In this document: positions 50,611 through 59,042 of the stretch, in pieces
Position numbering within the stretch: the first letter of the stretch is position 1
Layout of the letters: each line of letters starts with the position of its first letter
Source: Henningerozyma blattae CBS 6284
Lineage: Eukaryota; Ascomycota; Saccharomycetes; Saccharomycetales; Saccharomycetaceae
Direction of reading: 5' to 3'
DNA: 64,000 nucleotides
Assembly: GCF_000315915.1 (NCBI RefSeq)
Contig: NC_020189.1
Location: forward strand, 806,001-870,000
Position numbers and translations under genes: made by a program
The notes under the pieces: model-generated
The model's input: only the letters and a program-made list of their open reading frames with translations
The model's database searches: none
Told to the model about the DNA's origin: nothing

Positions 50611-50951
50611 TTTTATTATATTTTTTTTTTATTATTTTTTTGTTATCTTTTTTGTTATACCTGTTTTTATTCTCTAAAGCCAACCAGTTTTTTTGATACT
50701 TGGTTCTATTAATAATATAGTTATGTTTTCTTTTTTTATTATGTTAGTTTCACTAGAAGTCTTGTTATGTAAATTCTTTGTCATTGATTAGAACCCCAAA
50801 AATTGACTTTCCTCGTCTTCAGCGGTAAATTGGGATCGGTAAACTCAAATACAAAAAAAAAAAAAGAAATAAAAAAAAAACTAACAACAAATAAATAAGA
50901 TGAAAAGTTTAGTATTATTGAAAACAATAAAGTTATACACGTATTTGGAAA

Positions 50952-50984
50952 TGACAAATGAGAGGTAGCAGCTCTCATTTGTCA
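50952..50984. repeat. Perfect 13-bp hairpin with 7-nt loop
   Basis: TGACAAATGAGAG (50952-50964) and CTCTCATTTGTCA (50972-50984) are exact reverse complements around a 7-nt loop. It is followed with no gap by an 18-bp palindrome. The pair resembles a hairpin-type processing or termination signal, or a dimeric operator. The gene it serves is not clear. Confidence 0.8.
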
Positions 50985-51002
50985 AAACTTTTTAAAAAGT
51001 TT
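50985..51002. repeat. 18-bp perfect palindrome AAACTTTTTAAAAAGTTT
   Basis: Two 9-bp arms with no spacer, immediately after the hairpin at 50952-50984. In an AT-rich genome A/T palindromes are common, but direct abutment to another perfect inverted repeat is not. Confidence 0.7.
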
Positions 51003-52958
51003 AGATGAGGATTTTTTTTTTTGCAAGATTAATTATTCCTGGTTTCTTCTCAAGAAGAACAATCAGTAAGAACGAGTAGATATAATTCAAAAAAAAAAAA
51101 TTAAATACAAATTTCATCCTGATATATAAATAAGTAATCAAAACAAAAGTACATTCTTATGATTATATATAGTGTTTGGATTCAAGGCTATGTTGAGAAT
51201 CAAACCAATTCTCGGAGTTTTATTTTTCTATTTCTCGGAGTTTCTTTATTTGAAGAGAAATTGAAATAATAATGATTATAATAATACTTGCCACTGTATA
51301 TGAAATTTATAGGCTTATACATATAAGATCTTGGGACAACTGAGAGGGTGCAGACCAGTTTATATAATTTCTTGATGACAGTTCGTAAATGGCGAATGAA
51401 ATTGCATCTATTTTTGTGCAAAATATATTAGAAGCATGCCCATACTTGGGATCAATCATGACAAGTGGATTTTAGTTACACGGTACAGATTTCATCTGAA
51501 AGATTAAAGGTAATTGTGAACGGAATTTGTATTATAACAACGAGTCAAACACCACCATTAACAAAATGACGTTCATGATTTTTTTTTACCAATACAATTT
51601 TGAATATTTATTTTACATAGCTTATTCTAATAACATTGAAAATCATGAACTTTAGCTTAACGCATTTACTTAATAAAAAATACGTATTATATCTTCACAG
51701 TTAACCGCCGCTCAGATATTGAATTTTTTTTTTTTACACAAGTATTACCAAACCATTTGACTCTTTATAATCCATTTGACATAAAACAAAATAGCCATTG
51801 ATTAGATATACCTCATAGAAAGTCTACCCCCCCCATCGGTATACTTTCCTGGACAGACCAACATTTAATTCCTTATAGAAATCTCTAAAATATCCATATA
51901 CCACCAAATACAGATACCATTACTTGACAAGATTAGTGAACACTGCGTACTCTTACCCCTACCTCTACCCTTCCCAAGACACCTTACCGTTACGAAATCT
52001 GTAATACACATAGACCTATCTACAAACTCTCTACCAAGACTAAACCGTACTAATCTATTCTTGTGAGCCCAGCTTCAAGATCTGACTTATGCTATGTTCA
52101 TTGGCAAATTTGACTAACTGGGTCAACACTTCTCTACCATTTTAAGGTACCCAAGAGCAAATAATATTATCAAAGACAAGTATTCACCATCAACAAGGGT
52201 ACTGCTAGACACACAAGGAGTCGAGCCTACTCTATATTTCTGTTCCCCTTTTTTCCTTTATTTCTAGCCCTCTTTAGCAATTTTCCTGCTAATAAATATT
52301 CCGTCACCGGCGGTAACAGTCTTCTTAAAAGAGTTAGAGGGTCTAGGAAAAAGGAAGTATATACGGTGACTTCAAACAAGGCAAAAATGACAAACCAGTC
52401 TGAGAAACGTTATAAAAACATATGAATTGCAAGTTATTGCTTAGTCGTAACGTTTTTAACACAATTAGGAAATACAACTGCAACTATGTTACAAGAAGAG
52501 AGGGGGTATCCAAAAAAAAAACAATTAAGATTTATCTTTAAGTTTGATGTTGTAATTTAAAAAAAAAATCAAGTTGCATTGCTCATTCTATACCAAAAGG
52601 GATAAGATGCATCAGGCTCGCGTGATGGCATTACAATCCTTTTTACAGTTTTACTTTAAAGATTGATATTTGATATTAATATTCCAACAATTCCATATAC
52701 CGTTAAGCCTCAAAATCAATTTACTAGGGTTTTAAGAGTTTGTATATAAAAAACATGAAAAAACCAATACCAAAAAAATAAAAAACAAAAAAAAACAGGC
52801 TTTCAATTAATTTTTATTTTCCCATCTAATAATATAAAATTCGTCACTGCCATAAGCTTATCCAATGCAGCACCCTTAATTTCATATGTCTCATTATTTT
52901 ATTTATATTTTAAATTTGACACGTATCATGCTTTAAGAATTCGATATTACATAACCAA

Positions 52959-52991
52959 TTCGTATAGGGCTTTTAGTAAACCCTATACGAA
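52959..52991. repeat. 11-bp inverted repeat TTCGTATAGGG / CCCTATACGAA
   Basis: Exact 11-bp arms with an 11-nt spacer, about 550 bp upstream of DUF1. Each arm contains CCCTA(T), the same core as the array downstream of MAK5. It may be a two-site binding element or an RNA hairpin. Confidence 0.7.
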
Positions 52992-53052
52992 CAACACGAA
53001 AACCCTCGGTTATTAAGTTTTTTCCTTTTTAATCCGAAAAATGAAATTCTAA

Positions 53053-53355
53053 ATTTCAAATTTCAAATTTCAGAAATTCAAATTAAATTTCAACGGCATT
53101 CTCTATGAAACCCCTTTTAGAAAAATATTCAGACTTATTGATAATACAGGATATAATGATAAATTACATTTTTGGTTGTATAATGAAAATTGTGTATTCT
53201 TAAAGACAGACCTGAATTCTGGAATTAGTAACATCTTTAAAGGTTATTTCCCTACAAACTCGTATCTTGTGGTGGATACTTCAATCAATTATCAAACATC
53301 TCCAGGGCCTGGAGTCTTAACCTTTAGATTATTATTGCTATTGCTATTATTATAA
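53053..53355 (+). pseudogene. Stop-free relic resembling a heat-shock-factor DNA-binding domain
   Basis: 101 codons (including the final stop) are open after a TAA at 53050, with no in-frame ATG. An ATG at 53041 is cut off by that TAA after three codons. Translation is protein-like: FRKIFRLIDNTGYNDKLHFW, then YNENCVFLKTDLNSG, NIFKGYFPTNSYLVV, SINYQ. The order K-[IL]..[LI]..D....KL..W....[F]..T......I..YF..N....V....Y can be laid on the HSF-type winged helix (KLW.ML.D..KLI.W...SF.VT......IL.KYF.HSNF..FVR.LNMY). The HSF match is mine by eye and is tentative. A Leu run from a TTA/CTA microsatellite ends the frame. It is probably a decayed gene fragment or a second exon. Confidence 0.4.
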
Positions 53356-53535
53356 TTAATACTATTTTTATTTTTTTTATTTTTTTGTTATAGTTTCTTA
53401 ACCTACAAATATTCAAACATATTACCAATTATTTTGTACAATAAAACCAAGATATTATTATATTCATCGACTTTCCACTCTGATCCATATTTAGCCCCGA
53501 TACATTTACTAACATTGACTTAGTTTCAGAAATAA

Positions 53536-56500
53536 ATGTCCAATCAATCGTTAACTTTAACATATGCCCTGGTACCTCCTCATTCTAGAGAGTCTCAAGA
53601 TACTCATATTTTACCAATTACCAAAATATTATATCCAAATCAGTCCCATTTAAAGAACCCAGGGGACAATACAATCTCCAATGATGATTTCTATTACTTG
53701 ACATGTTCACGGGACGGTTCCATTATAAAACATAATTGCAATTTCGATGGTGTACCAATTAATAATAAACGTATGCTAACACACTCGGATTGGGTTACCG
53801 ACATCATATGGGGCCCCAACATGGATACTTTTATCACCGTCTCCAATGATTTCTCCATCGTTTTGCATCTATTAAATAATTCATTAGGCACTTGGGATAT
53901 TAAAATCACCGGTGACCATGATGATTATATTAAAGCAATCGTACACGTCAAGAGTAGCGATGATGCAGAAAATTTTATATTTGCCACTGGTGGGTTGGAT
54001 AAACTGGTTAAAGTTTGGTCGTTGAACAAATTAAATAATGAAGTCACATTGGCTCATACGTTTGATAATTCACAGATCAATGAAACTGGTTCAATTTATT
54101 GCATGTCGTCCCCACAAGAAAATCCATTTGAAATTCCATATGATTTAATTGTTGGTGATTGTAACGGGAATTTGATATTTTATTCATGCCAATCAATTAA
54201 AGAAGTTTATAGACTGAAAAATGTACACAAAAGCAATATCAAATGCATGAAAGTGTTGGATCATTCTACAAGATTAATAACTGCTGGTGCAGATGGTTGT
54301 ATAATAATATGGGATATTACAATAAATGATGGACCTCCCAAAAAATTGGGCCATTATAAATGGAAACATTTAGTTTGGTCAATCTATGGTGAATCTCTGG
54401 ATGATTTATTTATTGGTGATTCATCAGGCTCATTAGAAAGAGTTAGTTTTACTGATTTGAAAAAACCAGAAATGCTAACAATATTTGATCCAAACAATTC
54501 AAATCCTCATCGTAATCATCATTCTGAAGACCCCAATTCAACAAATAACAACAACACGAATAGTAATACTAATAATAATAACCAATCTATTGCCAGTCTA
54601 AATAAAAAAACGGGTGGTATTTTGGATATTTGTGTTCTACCAACTACTAATACTATTTTATTTTCATTTTCTTCTGATTCAAACTTGAATAAATTGGATT
54701 TAAATTCTAAGAATTTAACTATTAAGAAAGGTGGGTTTGCCTTAATTAGATCTTCATTACTGACAAACAGAAGACATGTTATAACAGAAAATACAAAGGG
54801 ACAAATTCAAAGATGGGATATTATTTCTTGCCAATTATTAAACACTTTCCCACCAATCGAAGGAAGTTTTGATGAAATCGTAATGAAATATACTTCCAAG
54901 GAAATTTTAAATCATTGGTGTGTTGTGTCCATTAAAGTAGGTATGCTATTTATTAAATTAAGCCCGAGATTCTTAAACACTGAAATTTATGGTTCAGCTC
55001 TAAAAAATTACAATATAATTAATAACATTCATGTCAATGATGATGAAAGATATAATGTCGGTAGAATCCTTGTAAATTCTTTATTCAATGAATTTATCTC
55101 TTATGAAATCGCAAAGGATAAACTTTATAGAAAGGCAATTATTTCCAAGAAAAAAGATACTTTCTTCCAAAATAACAATAACAATCCAACAAATCTAAAC
55201 CCAAATCAAAGTTCAAATTTAAACCCAAATCAACCTTCAGGTATAATAAATAATCAAACTACACATTTACCGTCTAGTCCAAATGTTTGCAATTTTGCCA
55301 ATTCAAATAGCTCTTCAGAATCTTTTAGAGATAGGAAAAAGAGCCAACCTCCATCATCATCACCATCAGCATCTCCTTATTTCTTTAGAAGAAGTTCAAC
55401 ACCATCACATAAGACACCAACAGTTGCTGGCAATTTATCAAACAACTTGTACTCACAAACTCGAGAACATAATACGGCTACTACAAACTCTAATGTAAAT
55501 GTAAATCACTTATCGTACCGCCTAGACAATAGTACAAACAATACCTATGATGATACTCTTATTTCAACACCAAACAATTCCTTCCATGAAAATTCAGCTA
55601 ATACTACTCCAAATAAGCCAACATTTTCTTTACCAACATCTCCCACTATTGCTCATACTCATGGTCCTCCAATGAGTGCTAATCCTAAGAATTTAACAAT
55701 TAATACTATGAGTTATTCAACAGACTTAAAGACATTAGGTGACCCCAAGAATGGTATGCATCATGAAAGATTAGAATCTCCTCTAAATACCCCTCAAGCA
55801 AATTATCAATCTCAAGGAAATATAACATCTCCTGCTCTTATAGGTAAAAAAATAGGCTTGTTTAACAATGATCATTCACCTTCTGCTACGACTCCTTCTG
55901 GTGCACACTTGAGGTCACTTTCAACTGGTGAAAATATTCCAATTTATTCCCCAACTCCAAATTTAATTAATAATGATAAATTGATTGATGCCACAGATCG
56001 TTCATTTGGGACTCCATTAGACTCCAATCATAATAGCATATATACCAATAATGCAAGTAATGACTTTAGTAGTAATGCCCCCTCATTACCGGGTGAAACT
56101 GATTTTGAATCTTCCAGGGATTCTAGTTTAGGGCCATTGCCTACAGAAACTCCCGTAATGCAAAGATATGAGAGTGCCCTTTCATTAGCTGCTGCAAATA
56201 ACAGGGCTAAAAACAATGAAATTAAAAAAGTCAATTCCTATATGTCTATGGATATTAAAGTTACAAATTCAAAATCAAAAGAAGAATATATGAGCGATTT
56301 AATTAATCGAATGCATGAAAATTATAGAACTCAAATCACAAGCAATTCTTCAACTTTAAAAATTTTGTCTAAAAAATTACCAGATACCAAAATTACTAGA
56401 GATTTAACCTCCCCAATAATTGAAGTTAAATCTAGTACATTAATTATTATTCAGAGTTGGACTCCAAATTGTTGTGGCGGCCGTGTTGTGTTTACAACTC

Positions 56501-57192
56501 CATTACCACCTTCAAGAGTATCCTTATCCGGGAAAGAAGTGTCAAGAAAGTTAAGTGGATCAGGAAATAATGCAATTCCTGAAGAAGAAATCAACAATGA
56601 TACATCAATGATAAATGATGTCGAAAAACTAAACACTTATGATTTTCTAGATTATGAGAATGGTAATGCCGTTAATCGTCGGTCAGTCTTTGAACAATTA
56701 GAAGCAAATCTACCATACTGGTTTGGTAAGGTGTTATTAAATGATGCAAAGGTTGTAAAAGCCCAAAAGAAATTAAATTTTATTATTGAAATTTGGTCAC
56801 CACATAATGATGCTTCTCATGATAATACTACAAAGAAACACATAGAGGAAACTACTAAAAACAGTTCAACATATCACAGTATGTTGAAATTTGCTAGATC
56901 AAAATCTAATGGTGGATTGACGGAAACGGATTTGCCAAAAATTCAAGAAAATAATACCAAGCTGATTGCTCCTGAAATGATAAAGGTTAAGAAAATTAAG
57001 CTCTACATTATTGATAGATTTGAAGGTAAAACACCTGAAATGCGTAATAAGACAGATCCAAATGAATGGCTAGAATTGCTATGCAGAGGCAAAGTTTTAG
57101 ACAACGAAATGACATTAAATTCTGTGAAAACCTTATACTGGAAGTCCCAGAATGATATTGTTATCCAATATAGAAGAAAACCAGCATGTTGA
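53536..57192 (+). CDS. DUF1: WD-repeat ubiquitin pathway protein Duf1 (WDR48/UAF1 type)
   Basis: 1218 residues (S. cerevisiae 1116). Duf1 is the yeast WDR48 homolog that binds deubiquitinating enzymes. The N-terminal ~450 residues are WD repeats: CSRDGSIIKHNC, HSDWVTDIIWGPNMDTFITVSND, DYIKAIVHV...FATGGLDKLVKVWSL, NIKCMKVLDHSTRLITAGADGCIIIWDI. An Asn-rich insertion lies near 340-355. A Ser/Asn/Pro-rich linker of about 400 residues (roughly 540-930) follows. The C-terminal domain (about 935-1218) has LPYWFGKVLLNDAKVVK and a ubiquitin-like end (NEWLELLCRGKVLDNEMTL, DIVIQYRRK), as in WDR48. Order ADH-DUF1-MPD2-HAL9 is as in S. cerevisiae. Confidence 0.95.
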   Translation: MSNQSLTLTYALVPPHSRESQDTHILPITKILYPNQSHLKNPGDNTISNDDFYYLTCSRDGSIIKHNCNFDGVPINNKRMLTHSDWVTDIIWGPNMDTFITVSNDFSIVLHLLNNSLGTWDIKITGDHDDYIKAIVHVKSSDDAENFIFATGGLDKLVKVWSLNKLNNEVTLAHTFDNSQINETGSIYCMSSPQENPFEIPYDLIVGDCNGNLIFYSCQSIKEVYRLKNVHKSNIKCMKVLDHSTRLITAGADGCIIIWDITINDGPPKKLGHYKWKHLVWSIYGESLDDLFIGDSSGSLERVSFTDLKKPEMLTIFDPNNSNPHRNHHSEDPNSTNNNNTNSNTNNNNQSIASLNKKTGGILDICVLPTTNTILFSFSSDSNLNKLDLNSKNLTIKKGGFALIRSSLLTNRRHVITENTKGQIQRWDIISCQLLNTFPPIEGSFDEIVMKYTSKEILNHWCVVSIKVGMLFIKLSPRFLNTEIYGSALKNYNIINNIHVNDDERYNVGRILVNSLFNEFISYEIAKDKLYRKAIISKKKDTFFQNNNNNPTNLNPNQSSNLNPNQPSGIINNQTTHLPSSPNVCNFANSNSSSESFRDRKKSQPPSSSPSASPYFFRRSSTPSHKTPTVAGNLSNNLYSQTREHNTATTNSNVNVNHLSYRLDNSTNNTYDDTLISTPNNSFHENSANTTPNKPTFSLPTSPTIAHTHGPPMSANPKNLTINTMSYSTDLKTLGDPKNGMHHERLESPLNTPQANYQSQGNITSPALIGKKIGLFNNDHSPSATTPSGAHLRSLSTGENIPIYSPTPNLINNDKLIDATDRSFGTPLDSNHNSIYTNNASNDFSSNAPSLPGETDFESSRDSSLGPLPTETPVMQRYESALSLAAANNRAKNNEIKKVNSYMSMDIKVTNSKSKEEYMSDLINRMHENYRTQITSNSSTLKILSKKLPDTKITRDLTSPIIEVKSSTLIIIQSWTPNCCGGRVVFTTPLPPSRVSLSGKEVSRKLSGSGNNAIPEEEINNDTSMINDVEKLNTYDFLDYENGNAVNRRSVFEQLEANLPYWFGKVLLNDAKVVKAQKKLNFIIEIWSPHNDASHDNTTKKHIEETTKNSSTYHSMLKFARSKSNGGLTETDLPKIQENNTKLIAPEMIKVKKIKLYIIDRFEGKTPEMRNKTDPNEWLELLCRGKVLDNEMTLNSVKTLYWKSQNDIVIQYRRKPAC

Positions 57193-57901
57193 AGATTGTA
57201 CAATACAAATATATATATACATATATATAGAATACAAATATACTATACGAGATTACCCATTAATTTTTTAAAGAATTTGCTGACGATTTTTTTTTGTAAG
57301 TTTCCTGCACTCACTTATATTCATCTCAGCATTTGATGTATTTTTAACAAAAAAAGAAATAAGTATAAAATTTACTTAGTTTTGTTAATGTTTTTATAAT
57401 TCTAAATTAAATCTAATTAGAATGGAAATTTGTAACTTGATTTCTAGTAATTTAAAACATTTATTATCTATACTTATCCAAATGATAAACCATTATCTAT
57501 ATAGGAAAATACCATCTAAAAGGTAAGAATGACGATATTAGTAAGTAATCCTTTATTTGAAAAATTCTCCATCTTTTTAAAATAAGAGGCGCTACCATAA
57601 TTAATATGCTTATCAATAAGCGATATGCGAAGAATAAGTAGAGATGCTAAGGAAAACAGGTATAGGAAAAAGTTGAAAAAGTTATTTGTAAGCTAGAAAA
57701 CTAGTGAAAATTTTCTGTAATATAATACTTTTACCTTTTTTTATCCAACTACCACTATTCAACCGATATTGTTTAAAAGCAGCAAAAGTCATAGCTATCG
57801 TTATTCTAAAGTCAGATCTGAAAAAATATTTCGAATTTAATCATAGAAAATAACAACTACAATTTCAGCCACAACCACACCTACAACAAACATATTAAAT
57901 T
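57193..57901. other. DUF1-MPD2 intergenic region
   Basis: 709 bp between genes on the same strand. AT-rich with a TATATATATAC run just after DUF1. No gene is seen. Confidence 0.6.
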
Positions 57902-58777
57902 ATGGCTTGTATCAAATCATTAATAATAAATTTTTTATCATTGACTTTAATTCCATTAGTTCTAGCGAGTTCCAATAATAATGCCTCTATTATAGATACT
58001 CCGAAAGTTGTAACTCATGTTAGTAATTTAACTTACTTCTATGATTTAGTTAATAGTCAAGAGTCTTATACAGTGATCAAATATTACACTACCTGGTGTA
58101 GCCACTGTAAGCATTTAAGTCCAATTTTCGAAAAGGTGGGTCAGCAATTTGGTAACGAAGGTAAAAAGAATATTAATTTTATTGAAGTTGATTGTGATGA
58201 ATTTGGATCACTTTGCAGAAAATTAGATGGATTTCCCATGATTCAATTAATTAAACGCAGATTAACTCCAAATCCAAATGTTTTGGCTGATATTGATAAA
58301 GAACGTCTTTACAAACGTCTATGGATTAAATTCAAATATGCCTTTAAGAACCCAGATTGGAAAATTGATCATGAATATTCTGTTTTTTTCCAAGGTAAAA
58401 GAAATGCTGAAAATATTTATAATTTTATTGATGTCTTGATTCAAAATCACGAAAATTATTCGATGGTAAAGAAGGTTATTGATAATAAGTTTGTTTGTGA
58501 AGATGATAGTGCATGCAAAATAGGTAAAACGTTCTATCAAGACATCATCGCACCAATAGTTCATTCTGAAACTTCTTCGAAGGAAAGTATTGCTAAACAT
58601 TTGATCGACGAGAGAGAAAAAATTGACTTGAACGCTGAACTACAGAATGAAATTAAAAAATTACAAGAAGGTATTGTTGATTATTTTATAGATGCTCTAG
58701 GTGAAGATTATTTCATGGAAGAAGCTTCCAAAAATGAGGTACTAGAAAAGGAAGCTCCTCAGAACGATGAATTGTAA
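57902..58777 (+). CDS. MPD2: ER protein disulfide isomerase Mpd2
   Basis: 291 residues (S. cerevisiae 277). Mpd2 is an ER-lumen thiol oxidoreductase with one thioredoxin domain. A signal peptide covers about residues 1-22 (SLIINFLSLTLIPLVLASS). The active site is CSHC at 66-69 (YYTTWCSHCKH), followed by the cis-Pro in LDGFPMIQL. A family C-terminal helical region follows, and the last residues are NDEL, a variant of the HDEL retrieval signal. N-glycosylation sequons are present (NLT, NYS). It lies in S. cerevisiae order between DUF1 and HAL9. Confidence 0.93.
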   Translation: MACIKSLIINFLSLTLIPLVLASSNNNASIIDTPKVVTHVSNLTYFYDLVNSQESYTVIKYYTTWCSHCKHLSPIFEKVGQQFGNEGKKNINFIEVDCDEFGSLCRKLDGFPMIQLIKRRLTPNPNVLADIDKERLYKRLWIKFKYAFKNPDWKIDHEYSVFFQGKRNAENIYNFIDVLIQNHENYSMVKKVIDNKFVCEDDSACKIGKTFYQDIIAPIVHSETSSKESIAKHLIDEREKIDLNAELQNEIKKLQEGIVDYFIDALGEDYFMEEASKNEVLEKEAPQNDEL

Positions 58778-59042
58778 AAAGTCCACCTATTTTTTAAATA
58801 GTTTAAACCTATTGATTCTCTATTTATCTTTTTCTATATCGTAGTGTAATCTTAATTATCTTTAAAAATTAAGGATAGTTCTGTTTTTATTTTTTGAAAA
58901 GTTTAATTTTTCAGGGCGGGCGCTCCTAGTGAAACTTTCACTTAGATCATTTTTGAAAATAGTTCCGTAGGTACATATTCCTGATAAAAGTTTACGCTGA
59001 CATAATTCTAATTTACTATTTCCTTGATTTTAAGGCTAAAGA
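58778..59042. other. HAL9/TBS1-type gene promoter
   Basis: 265 bp containing a short GC patch (GGGCGGGCGCTCC, near 58914-58926) followed at once by the palindrome AGTGAAA-C-TTTCACT (58928-58942). The two together are the only notable elements and may be the regulatory core for the downstream gene. Confidence 0.5.

Larger units (their letters stand above)
50611..53535. other. Long gene-poor region upstream of DUF1
   Basis: 2.9 kb, the second largest gap in the window. It holds a strong hairpin with a palindrome (50952-51002), a TTCTCGGAGTTT direct repeat (51209-51220, 51232-51243), a C8 run (51827-51834), a C-rich telomere-like stretch (51954-51976), an 11-bp inverted repeat (52959-52991) and a stop-free coding relic (53053-53355). 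Small frames at 50781-50978 and 51200-51421 (minus) are not supported. Such a gap fits gene loss after genome duplication. Confidence 0.6.

Noticed and set aside
52190..52235. tRNA remnant suggested by GGAGTCGAGCC (B-box-like)
   Set aside because: No A box, acceptor stem or anticodon arm can be placed around it.
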